Position numbers and translations under genes: made by a program. 64,000 nt of DNA. Source: Symbiodinium sp. CCMP2592. Lineage: Eukaryota > Sar > Dinophyceae > Suessiales > Symbiodiniaceae. Shown here in pieces: positions 51,690 to 61,517 of the stretch. The DNA lies in NCBI GenBank assembly GCA_905221615.1, contig CAJNDT010006012.1, positions 248,001 through 312,000 of the forward strand, given 5' to 3'. Each line of letters starts with the position of its first letter. The first letter of the stretch is position 1. The notes below the pieces were generated by a model that searched no databases, was not told the DNA's origin, and saw only the letters and a program-made list of their open reading frames with translations.

Positions 51690-51960
51690 TCATAAACTTC
51701 AGACAGAAACTACACAACAGACATGCTTTGGATATCCATGTAGTGGCGGTCAGGGGTAGTGATTTAGCTATTGCTTGGAAGTTGTTGCTACATGTACACG
51801 CCAAGGCTTTGCAGAACATGTCGCATATTTCAGACAGAAACTACACAACAGACATCGTCTATTCGCTCAGCTGTACCTACATGTAAACGCTATGCTTGGC
51901 AGGCCATACCGCATATATCAAACAGAAACTACACAACAGACATCGTCGATTCGCAATCCA
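51690..51960. repeat. Tandem repeat, 3 degenerate copies
   Basis: CAGAAACTACACAACAGACA recurs at about 51704, 51834 and 51922. The interval also carries CTACATGTACACGC and CTACATGTAAACGC. The 80-86-aa frames across it are shadows of the repeat. Confidence 0.85.
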
Positions 51961-52059
51961 AGCTTACTGCAATCACAAGAGAAGCTATACTTGTTTCAAT
52001 CGGAGTGCTTGTCGTGACTACACCCCAATAAGCGACGCTCATGCTCTTGGCTTTCCTCG

Positions 52060-52995
52060 CTAAACCCGAGGGGCCCTAAACCGTGAGCCCTAAACCCGAG
52101 AGCGCCCTAAACCGTAGGGCTCTAAACCCGGGGCGGATCAACTCCCTAAACCGTGGGCCCTAAACCCGGTGATCAACTCGCGCATCAACTCGCCACGAGT
52201 TTTGATCAAGTCGCCACGAGTTTTGCTCAAGTCGCCACGAGTTTTGCTCAAGTCGCCACGAGTTTTGCTCAACCGCCACGAGTTTTGATCAAGAGCCCTA
52301 AACCGTAGAGCCTAAACCCGGTGGGGACCCTAAACCGTAGCGGCTAAACCCGGCGGGAGCCCTAAACCGTAAGGCCTAAACCCGGCGAGGGCCCTAAACC
52401 GTAAGGGCTAAACCCGGCGGGGCATCAACTCGCCACGAGTTTTGCTCAAGTCGCCACGAGTTTTGCTCAAGCCGCCACGAGTTTTGCTCAAGTCGCCACG
52501 AGTTTTGCTCAAGTCGCCACGAGTTTTGCTCAAGTCGCCACGAGTTTTGCTCAACCGCCACGAGTTTTGATCAAGAGCCCTAAACCGTAGAGCCTAAACC
52601 CGGTGGGGACCCTAAACCGTAGCGGCTAAACCCGGCGGGAGCCCTAAACCGTAAGGCCTAAACCCGGCGAGGGCCCTAAACCGTAAGGGCTAAACCCGGC
52701 GGGGCATCAACTCGCCACGAGTTTTGCTCAAGTCGCCACGAGTTTTGCTCAAGTCGCCACGAGTTTTGCTCAAGTCGCCACGAGTTTTGCTCAACCGCCA
52801 CGAGTTTTGATCAAGAGCCCTAAACCGTAGAGCCTAAACCCGGTGGGGACCCTAAACCGTAGCGGCTAAACGCGGCGGGAGCCCTAAACCGTAAGGCCTA
52901 AACCCGGCGGGGGCCCTAAACCGTAAGGGCTAAACCCGGCGGGGCATCAACTCGCCACGAGTTTTGCTCAAGTCGCCACGAGTTTTGCTCAACGA
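52060..52995. repeat. Composite higher-order satellite
   Basis: Two modules alternate. Module 1 is a block of about 145 bp of CCCTAAACCGTAGGG / CTAAACCCGG telomere-variant words. Module 2 is a run of 21-bp units GCCACGAGTTTTGCTCAAG plus TC. Block starts (GAGCCCTAAACC) at 52293, 52575 and 52815 give higher-order periods of 282 and 240 bp. The difference of 42 equals two 21-bp units. The block is almost unchanged between copies. Confidence 0.95.
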
Positions 52996-53034
52996 TTTTT
53001 TGGTCATTAGGGTTTAAATATACATAGGTAAATA

Positions 53035-53715
53035 TGTTTAGGGTTTAGGGTTTAGGACCTCTGGCGGCCTTCTTAAGGCTCCTATAGGGGTTCCTTTAAA
53101 GGGATCTATAAGGGTTCCTTTAAGGGCTCCTATAAGGGATCTGTACGTTTTTAGGGTTTAGGGTTTTAGGGGTTGAGGGATTTAGGGTTTAGGGGTTTAG
53201 GAACTTCGAGTTTAGGAACTTATAGGACCCCCGGCGGCCTTCTGAGTGCTTAGGGTAATGTAGGGTTTAGGGGTTTAGGAACTTCGGGTTTAGGAACTTA
53301 GGGTTTAGGGCCCCCGGCTGCCTTCTTAAGGAATTGAGGGCTCAGGGTTTAGGAATTTTGGGGGCTCAGGGTTTAGGGATTGGGGGTTTAGCGTTCAGGA
53401 GGGACACCCGGCTGCCTTCTGAGCGCTGAGGGTTTGGGCTTTCGGGTAATTTAGGGTCTAGGGGTTTAGGAACTTCGGGTTTAGGAACTAGCCTTCTTAG
53501 CGTTGAGGGTTCAGGGTTTAGGAAGTTGGGGGTTCAGGCTTTGGGGATTTGGAGTTTAGGACTTTGGAGTTTTGGGTTTAGGGGTTTAGGGCTGATTGGG
53601 GTTTAGGATTTGGTGTTGAGGGTTCGGGGTTTAGGAACTTAGTGTTTAGGGTTTAGAGCTATTTAGGGTGCAGGGTTGTTTAGGGTTTAGGGTTATTTAG
53701 GGTTTAGGGTTGTGT
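53035..53715. repeat. Degenerate TTTAGGG tract with hpT words
   Basis: TTTAGGG/TTCAGGG words, GGTTCCTTTAAGGGCTCC units near 53090, and a repeated GGACCCCCGGCGGCCTTCT / AACTTCGGGTTTAGGAACT motif. Confidence 0.85.
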
Positions 53716-54055
53716 AGGTTTTATGGTTTAGGCAGCGCGAGTTTATGGTTTAGGAATTCGGGGTTGCAGGTTTACGGTTTAGTAATTTGGGGTTGGGTGT
53801 ATGTTTTTGGTATAGGGTTTTATTTGGGTTCCTGCAAGGTTTATATACTTTCGTTGCAAAGGGTTAATAGGGCTTCCATGGAGATGAAAAGGTTGATGTC
53901 GGAGAGTATACTGCCTCAATTCATTGGATAAGGCTGTTTATGAAAACGTTACCACAGGTCAACTTTGGAACGTTAAGTATTCGTAGTGGTAAATATTCAG
54001 ACTTACATGCTGGACTTGTGCAGGTCGTATGGGCTATCTTATCTGTAGTAGTCAT
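53716..54055. other. Spacer, no gene seen
   Basis: A 73-aa frame at 53710-53931 derives largely from TTTAGG-like words; not a gene. Confidence 0.4.
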
Positions 54056-54196
54056 GCACACATACATGCTGACATGCACGAATGCATACATACATACATA
54101 ACATACATACGTACATAGTTCATACATACACGCATACGTACATACATACAAACATACAAACATACTTACATACATACATACGTACATACATGCACC
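54056..54196. repeat. CATA microsatellite
   Basis: Imperfect (CATA)n. The Tyr/Val/Cys/Met minus-strand frame is an artefact. Confidence 0.95.
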
Positions 54197-54651
54197 GTTT
54201 ACCTATTCACCTGTTCATATGCTTTTATATTGGTTTTAATTAATGTGCTTTCAATATTGGTTTCTCAAGGCAGTTTTGGACGATGCAGATGACTGTCGTT
54301 TCCAGTTCTCATATTTTTCGGTTTGTTTCATTAATATATGTCGTTTACAACACAAGACTTGTGTCAGAGTTTTGCAAGGCTTTATGATCTATGACTGTTC
54401 AGGGACTTTGCTTAACAAATGATCCCCAGATCGAAGAGCGATCGGTCGTATGATCTACAGTATTTCCTCAATGAAGGAGATATCCACTCTCTGACCGTAA
54501 CTGTTTGTGGCTGACAGTGGGCAGGTACTGGTACCCCTAAACCCTAAACCCTGAACCCCAGAGCCCCTCCCCAAACCCACGTAGACCCAAGGCCAGCGCG
54601 TCTGCACGAAAGCTCGCATGTGATCTGCTAAGAAACCCCAAGACAGGCCAC
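54197..54651. other. Spacer before the retrotransposon, no gene seen
   Basis: A/T-richer unique DNA, then a short CCCTAAACCCTAAACCCTGAA stretch at about 54534-54560. Confidence 0.4.
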
Positions 54652-54739
54652 ATAGTATAGGGGCCTAAAAAATTCTAAATACTATGTTTGGGGGCTCCTT
54701 ATTATAATCATAGTATAGTATACCCCAAAACCCTATTCT
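54652..54739. repeat. hpK fold-back, right arm cut off
   Basis: AGTATAGGGGCCTAAAAAAT, ACTATGTTTGGGGGCTCC, then ACCCCAAAACCCTATTCT. In other copies this is followed by ACTATTAAGG or ACTTATTAAGG. Here the arm stops at 54739, where the retrotransposon begins. Confidence 0.8.
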
Positions 54740-54747
54740 GGCTCAAG
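54739..54747 (+). other. Possible relict of the dinoflagellate spliced leader
   Basis: TGGCTCAAG equals the last nine bases of the conserved dinoflagellate trans-spliced leader. Read further left, ATTCTGGCTCAAG (54735-54747) matches 12 of 13 leader bases, though ATTCT is also normal hpK sequence. It sits exactly where hpK breaks off and retrotransposon sequence starts, as expected if a trans-spliced transcript was reverse-transcribed and inserted. Confidence 0.5.
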
Positions 54748-54819
54748 GTGGGCCTCCTCCTTCCAGAAGATTGGGCTGTTAGCTCGTTTTGCTTTTGGCC
54801 TAGTTGTAGCTCTGGCGCC

Positions 54820-55155
54820 ATGGAAGGTGACTACCGAGAGAGGCTCCATGTTTGGCTGACCTGGTGCAGCTTGTGCCTTTTCGGATGTTGGTGTGGCATG
54901 TCCTACACTGCAATCCTGATGATGAGCAACGAAGGGCTAGTCACCAATGCGTGCTCTCAGCCCATTTGCGACTCGACATTTCGCCTAATGCCGATAATTC
55001 AACATTGCAACCAACAGTCAACAAGTGTTCGCTTCGACAGCTGTCTCTCTCTTGAGGAGCCAACTGACACATTGTGGTGTACTAACGCGCATCACTACAA
55101 ATGCTCGCAACAAACACTCCTGCATGGTATTTCAGACCTTAAGTCCGAAACATAA
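54820..55155 (+). pseudogene. Retrotransposon 5' open frame, unknown
   Basis: Starts at the first ATG after the presumed 5' end (MEGDYRERLHVWLTW) and contains a hydrophobic Cys-rich stretch. Other frames in the same interval are also open, and I cannot tell which was translated. It may be 5' UTR. Confidence 0.3.
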
Positions 55156-55230
55156 TTCAGCAAATTCAATCCACACTGCATCGCCCATTGTTTTGAGCAT
55201 ACATGAGCAAATTTCGCAAGACGCGAGACA

Positions 55231-56535
55231 ATGCAATCAGAGCACAGCGAGTGCTGCATTGCATTGCATTGCAATCACACACACTGGTACCATGAGTCGG
55301 AGCAAGCGCTAGCGAAGATGATGCAAAGCATTCCTGAAACTTCGTGGTGTGCACCAAAAATGGATGAAGTCAAGCTTTTGATGAGTCAGGATGAACAATT
55401 ACATGATAAGACCCCCATGTTGCTGCTATGCTGTATTTGGAGCATTGCATGTGACGTATGGGGCCAACTCATTTGCAAGGTACTATCTCTACAGGCTTCA
55501 ACAACCAGACCAACGCGCAGGTCTGCAACTACGTGCAGCTTTGTCTTTGGGGGCTTTGGAGGGTTCTTTGCCAGACTTGCTTTCTGCCTGGCTTGCTGGT
55601 TTTTCGCTCTTTCGGTTGGGATGAGCTCAATCGTCTTAGAATCGTTGCTCATTCCCGACATACAAACCAATGTTCCGAAGCCTCCTTCGCAACAATATGA
55701 ACATCCACTTCTTCAGTCCCCAGCAGTTGAGCTGTTCGGCGTTCGAGTTGAAGTGTTTGGGTTCCATGAAGATGGCATAATACATCTCAATAGAGTTACT
55801 GGAGATGGAAATTGCATGTGGAGAGCCCTCGCGAGACAAACTCCCTATAAATGGTATGGACTCAAACATAGGGTTGTTAAATTTATGCAGAGTCACCGTA
55901 GTCACAAGGATGATGCAAACCTTGCCACTGAGGTTTCCGAGCTTAGGCCGCGTAATGCCTGGGGTAATATGATTGCCCTAAATGCAGCGTCGTCATTCCT
56001 TCAACGTCCCATTCTGGTGTGCACAGGATCACACATCATCCGATGCACTCCCACTGGCTCGGCTGCAGACAGCAAGGGTTGCAAGAGTTTGTACTTGCAC
56101 TACGATAATCAACACTACAGCATCCCAGATGCGAACGATGTAACGTGTAGACTTGCGAAGGGATGCCAAATGCCACCTTGCAGTCTTTCGCAGTTCACCG
56201 CATTGCCTGTGAATGCATGCCCTAAAGCACTTCACATCTTTAGGCATCAGCGCAATTGCCGGCAACTTGTTTCGAGCAATTTTGCACGCCAGCACATCAG
56301 CAAGCAATTTTGTTTTGCACACTCCAAAAAAGGTAGCAGAATGTGCATCCAATTCGGTCAATTTCACACGACGCGATGGACAAGCCTGCAGGGGCTGCTA
56401 AGGCTCGTACTGCCTCGGAAGCTCTCTCGGAGCAAGTTGGTAGGGTTGCCAAAGCCCGAGTCACTCCTGGGATTCCGAAAGCGTTCAGCGGTGGATCGCT
56501 GCCAAGACCAATCGTTGCTCCCCCCTATCCGTTGA
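55231..56535 (+). pseudogene. OTU-like cysteine protease domain of retrotransposon
   Basis: A 434-codon frame. From about residue 188 it carries a canonical OTU active site: VTGDGNCMWRALARQ with Asp192 and Cys195, a helix GLKHRVVKFMQSH, the ELRPRNAWGNMIALNAAS segment (the WG motif with following L..A), and LYLHYDNQHYSIPD with the candidate catalytic His295. OTU proteases cleave ubiquitin or ubiquitin-like chains, and retroelement-encoded OTU domains may process the element's own proteins or counter host ubiquitination; here the role is inferred. Residues 105-140 are hydrophobic (FFARLAFCLACWFFALSVG), possibly a membrane segment, though an alternative frame is also open there. After the HY motif a Cys/His-rich segment follows, and the frame is lost near 56380, where the next segment continues in another frame. 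Confidence 0.8.
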
Positions 56536-57008
56536 AAAAGGCGCCAGGACCCACACCATACATCTCTCCGAAAGCGGGCTTTGTTAGACCACCGACTCCT
56601 CCCCTAGGACCTCGACGTGCGGTGGCCAAAGCGTCGTTTGCTCCACCGCCAGTTAAGCTGACAGCTACTGCGTTGGGTGCCCCGCATGCTGTTGTTTCTG
56701 CTAAACCTACGTCGCAAGCAGTTAATGCAGTCAATGCTGAGCAGATGCGTGACAGTACGCTATCTGCAAACACGGCCATTAACAACAGGTACATCGCAAT
56801 CGCTTCCGCAGGAGTACGCTTTTGGTGGCAGAATCCTGCTGAGGTTGAGGGTGACGCTACGACAGTGCTCAAGGATCTTCGCCATATCTACAACCCCGCC
56901 AATGACAGGAAACTCTTGTTTCATATGGGTTGGCATATTAGGACTGTGCAGACACCCACACAGATCCCTGAGTTTGGCGGTGCGATCTTCAAAGGTTTGG
57001 TGGGCTGA
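56376..57008 (+). pseudogene. Pro/Ala-rich segment of retrotransposon ORF1
   Basis: Starts MDKPAGAAKARTASEALSEQ, overlapping the end of the OTU frame, so the two were probably one protein before a frameshift. It is Pro/Ala/Lys-rich (VAPPYPLKKAPGPTPY, PPTPPLGPRRAVAKASF), then becomes globular: NNRYIAIASAGVRFWWQNP, LLFHMGWHIRTVQTP and PEFGGAIFKG. A basic Pro-rich region is typical of a flexible linker or nucleic-acid-binding tail. The family is not recognised. Confidence 0.6.
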
Positions 57009-57084
57009 ATCGACTGCCATCTTCCTTCTTGGTCTTCCAATGTAAATCGGGCCGACACCGCTCAGTTCTTGCAGCAAAAATTTC

Positions 57085-57336
57085 ATGGATGTAGCGGCAA
57101 TTCTGCTACCTGATCGGAATATCGTTGTGCATCATCTTGCGTGTGGTCATTGGGATGAGTCAACATGCGGAGGCAGATGTCGTGAGTGCAATGTAATTTT
57201 TAATGACCCGCCGACACCATACCGTAGGTATGTTGAATCGCTTGCTGACTGTGTTCGCGCTGAGCTCCTTGAGGCATACACAAAGCGTATAGCCAGAGAA
57301 CTGCAAGTTGAAGTCTTCAGCCTGTTAGCACGATGA
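57085..57336 (+). pseudogene. Cys-rich segment of retrotransposon ORF1
   Basis: 83 codons with HHLACGHWDESTCGGRCREC, a cluster of Cys and His (C-x-H, C-x3-C-x2-C) that looks like a small zinc-binding fold, followed by a helical part (LADCVRAELLEAYTKRIARE). Confidence 0.5.
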
Positions 57337-57852
57337 GTCTGTTCTCAGGACCCCATACCCAAGCACGACATCTTCGCCGCTACACTGTCCTTAATGGACT
57401 TTGCAATCGGTGCTGCAAGATACTGTTGTGTTGTGTTGTTGCGCCTGCGGTGCTATGGAATACAGCAGCTGACGCAGCAAATTTGCAAGCCGAGCAACAT
57501 CCGCAACAAACGCATTTCTCGTTTGAGCAAATGTTCGGACAGCAAGAACAGCAGGTTGATTTCAGCAACCATAGCCTTGACGATACTGGGTAATACTGGG
57601 TCTGTGTCTGGTCTCCTGAGGGATGATTTCGATTGGTTTCTGGTTTCAATCCCAAGGAAGTACATCGAGCCCACCTGCTGCAGAACAGTCTGTGGCATTG
57701 CAGCGTGGCAGATTTCATTCTCCACTGTTCTTAAAGGTGGTATGGATAGATTGGATGGGTCTAGTACTCAGTCTGTGCTTGAGCTAATCCCATACCTCAT
57801 GTACGAGAAGATGACGCTGATGATGATCTTTCACAAATTTATGATTACCTGA
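57333..57852 (+). pseudogene. Frameshifted retrotransposon ORF1 region
   Basis: Three frames are open in pieces: 57333-57593 with PQQTHFSFEQMFGQQEQQ, 57394-57852 with RDDFDWFLVSIPRKYIEP, and others. At least two frameshifts are needed to read through. No domain recognised. Confidence 0.4.
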
Positions 57853-57932
57853 GAGTTGTCAACTCCCCAACTCCTAGTTGGCTTGGTGCACGAAAATCAT
57901 TTGTTGAAGCAGCCGTCCCCAACAGTAGAACT

Positions 57933-58808
57933 TTGCCCACTGAGCTTGACTCCACAGAGATTCAACACAATGAGCAAATTTTGCACATCACTGCGCAGCA
58001 GGTCACTCGCACCTGGTCTGAAATAGTTTCTTCACCACAGCAGAAGCGTAGAAGGGTTGCTGATTGGATTGATTGCACAATCGCAGACCAATCGCAACTT
58101 GACCCCAAAACTGTCATGTGCAATACTGATGCCCGAAACACTAGCAGCGAAGTTGAAAGTCTTCAAAACTTTCTGCAAGATCAGCATCAGATGCCTAGTG
58201 ACCATAGCAAGTTGATTGCCCCTAGACGCCTTTCGTTCGGCTCTAGCTGTTCAGATTGTCACCAGTTTTCGTGTGAAAACCGGTCTATTCAAAGTCGTTT
58301 GGACTCCTTTGACCTTTCGATGTCCGTTGCATTCCCTGGTCTGTTGGATCATCGGAGTAATGAGTCGAATACACAACATGTCAGGCTGCAGAATTCATCT
58401 TCACAAAGTTGCGTCGCAGAGATCTATGAGAGATCTTACTTAGAGCCGAGCCCTGGGTTGGTTGCAACATCACATTCAGTGCTACAGACTTCTCACCATT
58501 CAGCAAATGATTTTGTTGAGAACTTGCGCGCTTTTGAAGGTGGTGCAAACACCAGTGACACCTTTTTGCCTACCAAAGCTGACGTAGGTAAGATGGTTCA
58601 AAAACTCAAACATATTGAACATGGTATGGCACCCAAACAGATCAGAATGTTGTTGCTTTCAGACAGTCGGCTTTTGCAAAAAATCAAAGAACAACTGTGC
58701 CAAGCAGCTTCATTCGTGCATCTCTGCTGCCGGTCAAAAAATGGGTATTTCAACCAAGCCACTCCCTCCCAACAGTGGAGCTGCCGTCAAGCCTGTGGTT
58801 TCTGTTGA
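57933..58808 (+). pseudogene. Retrotransposon ORF1 region, Ser/Gln-rich
   Basis: A 291-codon frame of low hydrophobicity, with QVTRTWSEIVSSPQQKRRR (possible nuclear localisation signal, KRRR), a long Ser/His/Asn-rich central part, and a helical end DVGKMVQKLKHIEHGM, IRMLLLSDSRLLQKIKEQ. The frame is lost at about 58730, where the next segment continues in another frame. Confidence 0.5.
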
Positions 58809-58834
58809 CAAATCGTCTCCACAGCCCGTATTTG

Positions 58835-59032
58835 CGAACCAAGGCAAAGGCAAAGGGCAAAGCTACCCAGAAACCGTATGCCCCTCCTGAGCGCGATGAT
58901 GTGCTCAATAAAGGCAAGGGTAAGGGGATTGGCAAAAATCCCAGTAAGGGCAATCCTCACTCAAAACCACAGTGTGCATGCTGCGGCTACCTTCACCCTC
59001 GACCCACATGGGTGGAATGTGCAGCCTTTTGA
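58835..59032 (+). pseudogene. Lys/Gly-rich stretch and zinc knuckle of ORF1
   Basis: TKAKAKGKATQKPYAPPERD and NKGKGKGIGKNPSKG are followed by CACCGYLHPRPTWVEC at 58973-59020. This gives CX2CX3HX7C, a variant of the CCHC knuckle (CX2CX4HX4C) of retroelement nucleic-acid-binding proteins. Dinoflagellate LINE proteins that I know of have similar Gly/Lys-rich tracts before a CCxH motif. The frame stops at 59030-59032 and coding continues in another frame. Confidence 0.65.
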
Positions 59033-60143
59033 CCAATTCCCGCACACTCATGGTGCAATTTCCTGTACTGAAAAAGAACATATTGTCCGAAGTTATGCTG
59101 AAATGTCAGTTGGTAAGCAATTCCCCATTGCCGTGCTTGCTCCGAAGCCTTACCAGGCTGGCTTTGGAGACCCTGAGCCTATGTATGTTGAAGTTCTTAG
59201 AACCCAGTATGGAGTCACACAAAATATTACAGTTCAGGCATATCTGCACCAGCTTACCAAAACCCCAGTCACCTCCATGAAGGAGGCTCCGCGTGACAGC
59301 ATTCAGAAGCCTGAAATCGGTAAAACTGCGGTTCTGTATGCAACTTTCACGGACGATGCAGCTAGCGCACAGACCCAACTTGAAATGCACCAGAAAAAGA
59401 TTCCGTCTGCCAAACATTGGCTTAAAAGCATCATCTCGCAAATTTGCAACAGCAGTGAATTTGAATTACTTGATCTATGGAACCTGCAGGAAATTGCGAA
59501 ACACGCACAACATAGCACTTTTCAAGCTTCCGTCAGAGTGTCGCAACACAGTGTTGAAAAACTTTTGGCTATGTCTGGCCCTGGAAAGTTGCAATTTAAC
59601 GCCCCAGGAAATATCAAGCAAATGACGGAGCATGTTTGGCTCAAAGATCAAGGTTCTGCGATTGACGACGACGGAGTTCGCAAAATCCTTCAGCAATTTT
59701 CTGGCATGCATTTGGGTGCCTTTTGCTTGCGCGGCACGTGGGCGATTCGAGCATCACATACTAATACTCAACAGATTAAGCAAAAGCTCGGAAGAACCGA
59801 AGCTCCGGCTTACTTTCTTGCTAACTGTAGCCCTGAGTGGGACACTAAGGATGTTGAGGAAATTCTTAGACAGCTTAAATGGATTGCAACTGTTCGTGAT
59901 AATGATCGCCGTTGGCGTGGTTTTACGTGCACGTGGATGGTTCGATCTGACAAAGCCCCACCTGTTTGGGGGTGTCCCATTAATTTTGGATACAAAGACG
60001 AATGCTTCGCATTTCAGCGGCCAAAAAATCCACTCCTGAACGAAGCCCTATCCCAGCACAACCGGCTGTACACGCTTTCAATACATGGAATGCGCAATAC
60101 AGAACAGGTAGACAAAAGCCCACCATCGGCAACGTATCTCTGA
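59020..60143 (+). pseudogene. Conserved unknown region of retrotransposon ORF1
   Basis: The longest intact piece of ORF1 (about 370 codons), reading from FDQFPHTHGAISCTEKEHI to about residue TKNPLLNEAL, where the frame should change near 60030. It contains two similar segments, VRVSQHSVEKLLAMSG and WAIRASHTNTQQIKQKLG, each followed by a loop and a strand-rich stretch (AYFLANCSPEWDTKDVEEIL, WIATVRDNDRRWRGFTCTW). The ending W-rich part could be an RRM-like or nucleic-acid-binding domain, but I do not recognise it with confidence. Confidence 0.6.
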
Positions 60144-60453
60144 GCAATACCTTTGCTGCGGTGGTCTCAGGACAAAATCAACCCAGTAAAAGACAATGGA
60201 TTCAAAGTGCCCCTGAGCCTATGCAGTGGGAAGCTGACGATGCTCTTAATGATCATCATGATACCGATCTTGACACTCCCCACAGCCTGAACGGGATCAA
60301 TTGCTCCAAGAGTTGCGTGAGGAAACTGCTGCACAACGCCGCCAAATCGCGGAACTCATGAGCAAACTCACTGAACTCGCTCAGCAAACTTCCGGACAAC
60401 AGATGTCTAATTCTGCCCAGCCGCTGCAAGGTGGAATAACCATTACTTCTTGA
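60020..60453 (+). pseudogene. C-terminal coiled coil of ORF1
   Basis: After a frame change the protein continues through QPAVHAFNTWNAQYRTGRQK and, after another, QLLQELREETAAQRRQIAEL, SKLTELAQQTSGQQ. This is a clear coiled coil with heptad leucines, ending at a stop at 60451-60453. A coiled coil is usual for trimerisation of LINE ORF1 proteins; here it is at the C-terminus. This is probably the natural end of ORF1. Confidence 0.6.
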
Positions 60454-60763
60454 GATGTTGAGGCCCATCAAGATGCTATCCATGAGCATCTTGCTCTTGG
60501 CCACCACACTACAATTTCAACATGTGACTTGAGTCAACACGCTAAGCAAATCATTTTGTCAAAATTGCTTGTTGGAACCCTACTACCCTCCCGACGCACC
60601 TCCATAAAGCACTATATATTTCATGCTTGTGTTGCCTCAGCCATGCAGACAGCGTGTGTGAAGCGAGATATTAGCGCTGAACTTCGCCAGGTTTGCAGAG
60701 AACATAGCTCGCATCTTCTTTATGGTACATTGCCCTGGTTCAGCACTGCGCGCATGACCTCCC

Positions 60764-61517
60764 TTCTACTCGGGAGGAAGCGTCTCATCGTACTACTGTG
60801 GCTCTTGAGCCTATGCGCAGACATGCACAAATTTCCTTCGGCACTTGGAATGTAAATGCCCTCACTCCGCATTTGCAGGAAGTCTTAGCCCTTGATACAG
60901 ATGTAATTGCACTTCAGGAAGTTCGCATTGGAGCGGATTCTATCCCAGGTATCCGATCTGCATTTCAGGAACACAGATACAACTTGTATGTTGGAACCCT
61001 CCCCAACTACAAAATACATGGGCAAAACAAGAAATCTATCCATCTTGACCAACTGATTCCAGGAGTTGCATTTGCAGTTGCAGTCAGAGATCACATCCCG
61101 GTTCAAGAAACGAGTGTTGACTCTATGAGTAAGTGGGATAATAATGGGCGTTTTCTCGCCATGCGAATTTTTGTTCGCCAGCAATGGGTCACTTGTTTTA
61201 ATGCTTATGCTCGTACACAAGACAGCACGCCTTTCCTTCAAGATTTGGCCTTAACAATGGGCGCGCATGGACGCAAAAGCCGTATTCTTTTCGGTGACAT
61301 CAATGCAGATTCTCGCGATGGCAATTTCAATTTCATCCACGAGATCATTGGCAATGGTTGTACCCACTCACCTTTTGCACCAACTATGACTTCTACACAG
61401 CAACGGTAACAAAAGCTGCATTGACACGATTGCTGTGACAGACCTGCTTTAGGAAACGGTTGCTCCCATCCAAAGTATCCCGGTTTTGGAAAAGGGCATT
61501 CGTTTCTGAGCACCTCC
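60764..61517 (+). pseudogene. AP-endonuclease-like (EEP) domain of retrotransposon ORF2
   Basis: The intact part is 60798-61409. The motifs are in order: FGTWNVNALTPHL (metal-binding Asn), VIALQEVRI (catalytic Glu), GVAFAVAV, WVTCFNAYAR (N.Y.R/P motif), and FGDINADSRDGNF (GD.N.D motif). After a frameshift at about 61409 come SCIDTIAVTDLL (the .IDYI-like strand) and KGHSFLS, which would contain the terminal catalytic His. EEP endonucleases of LINEs nick target DNA for target-primed reverse transcription. About 310 bp separate the ORF1 stop from this domain, and a frame with EEASHRTTVALEPMRRH leads into it, so the ORF2 start is upstream of 60764. Confidence 0.85.

Noticed and set aside
51771-52031. 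80-86-aa protein
   Set aside because: Two open frames follow the tandem repeat CAGAAACTACACAACAGACA; repeat shadow.
53921-54187. Tyr/Val/Cys/Met-rich 88-aa protein on minus strand
   Set aside because: Translation of the CATA microsatellite.
58878-59010. Upstream start of the 421-aa frame as real protein
   Set aside because: Residues before about 59015 are an out-of-frame reading of the Lys/Gly-rich and zinc-knuckle segment.
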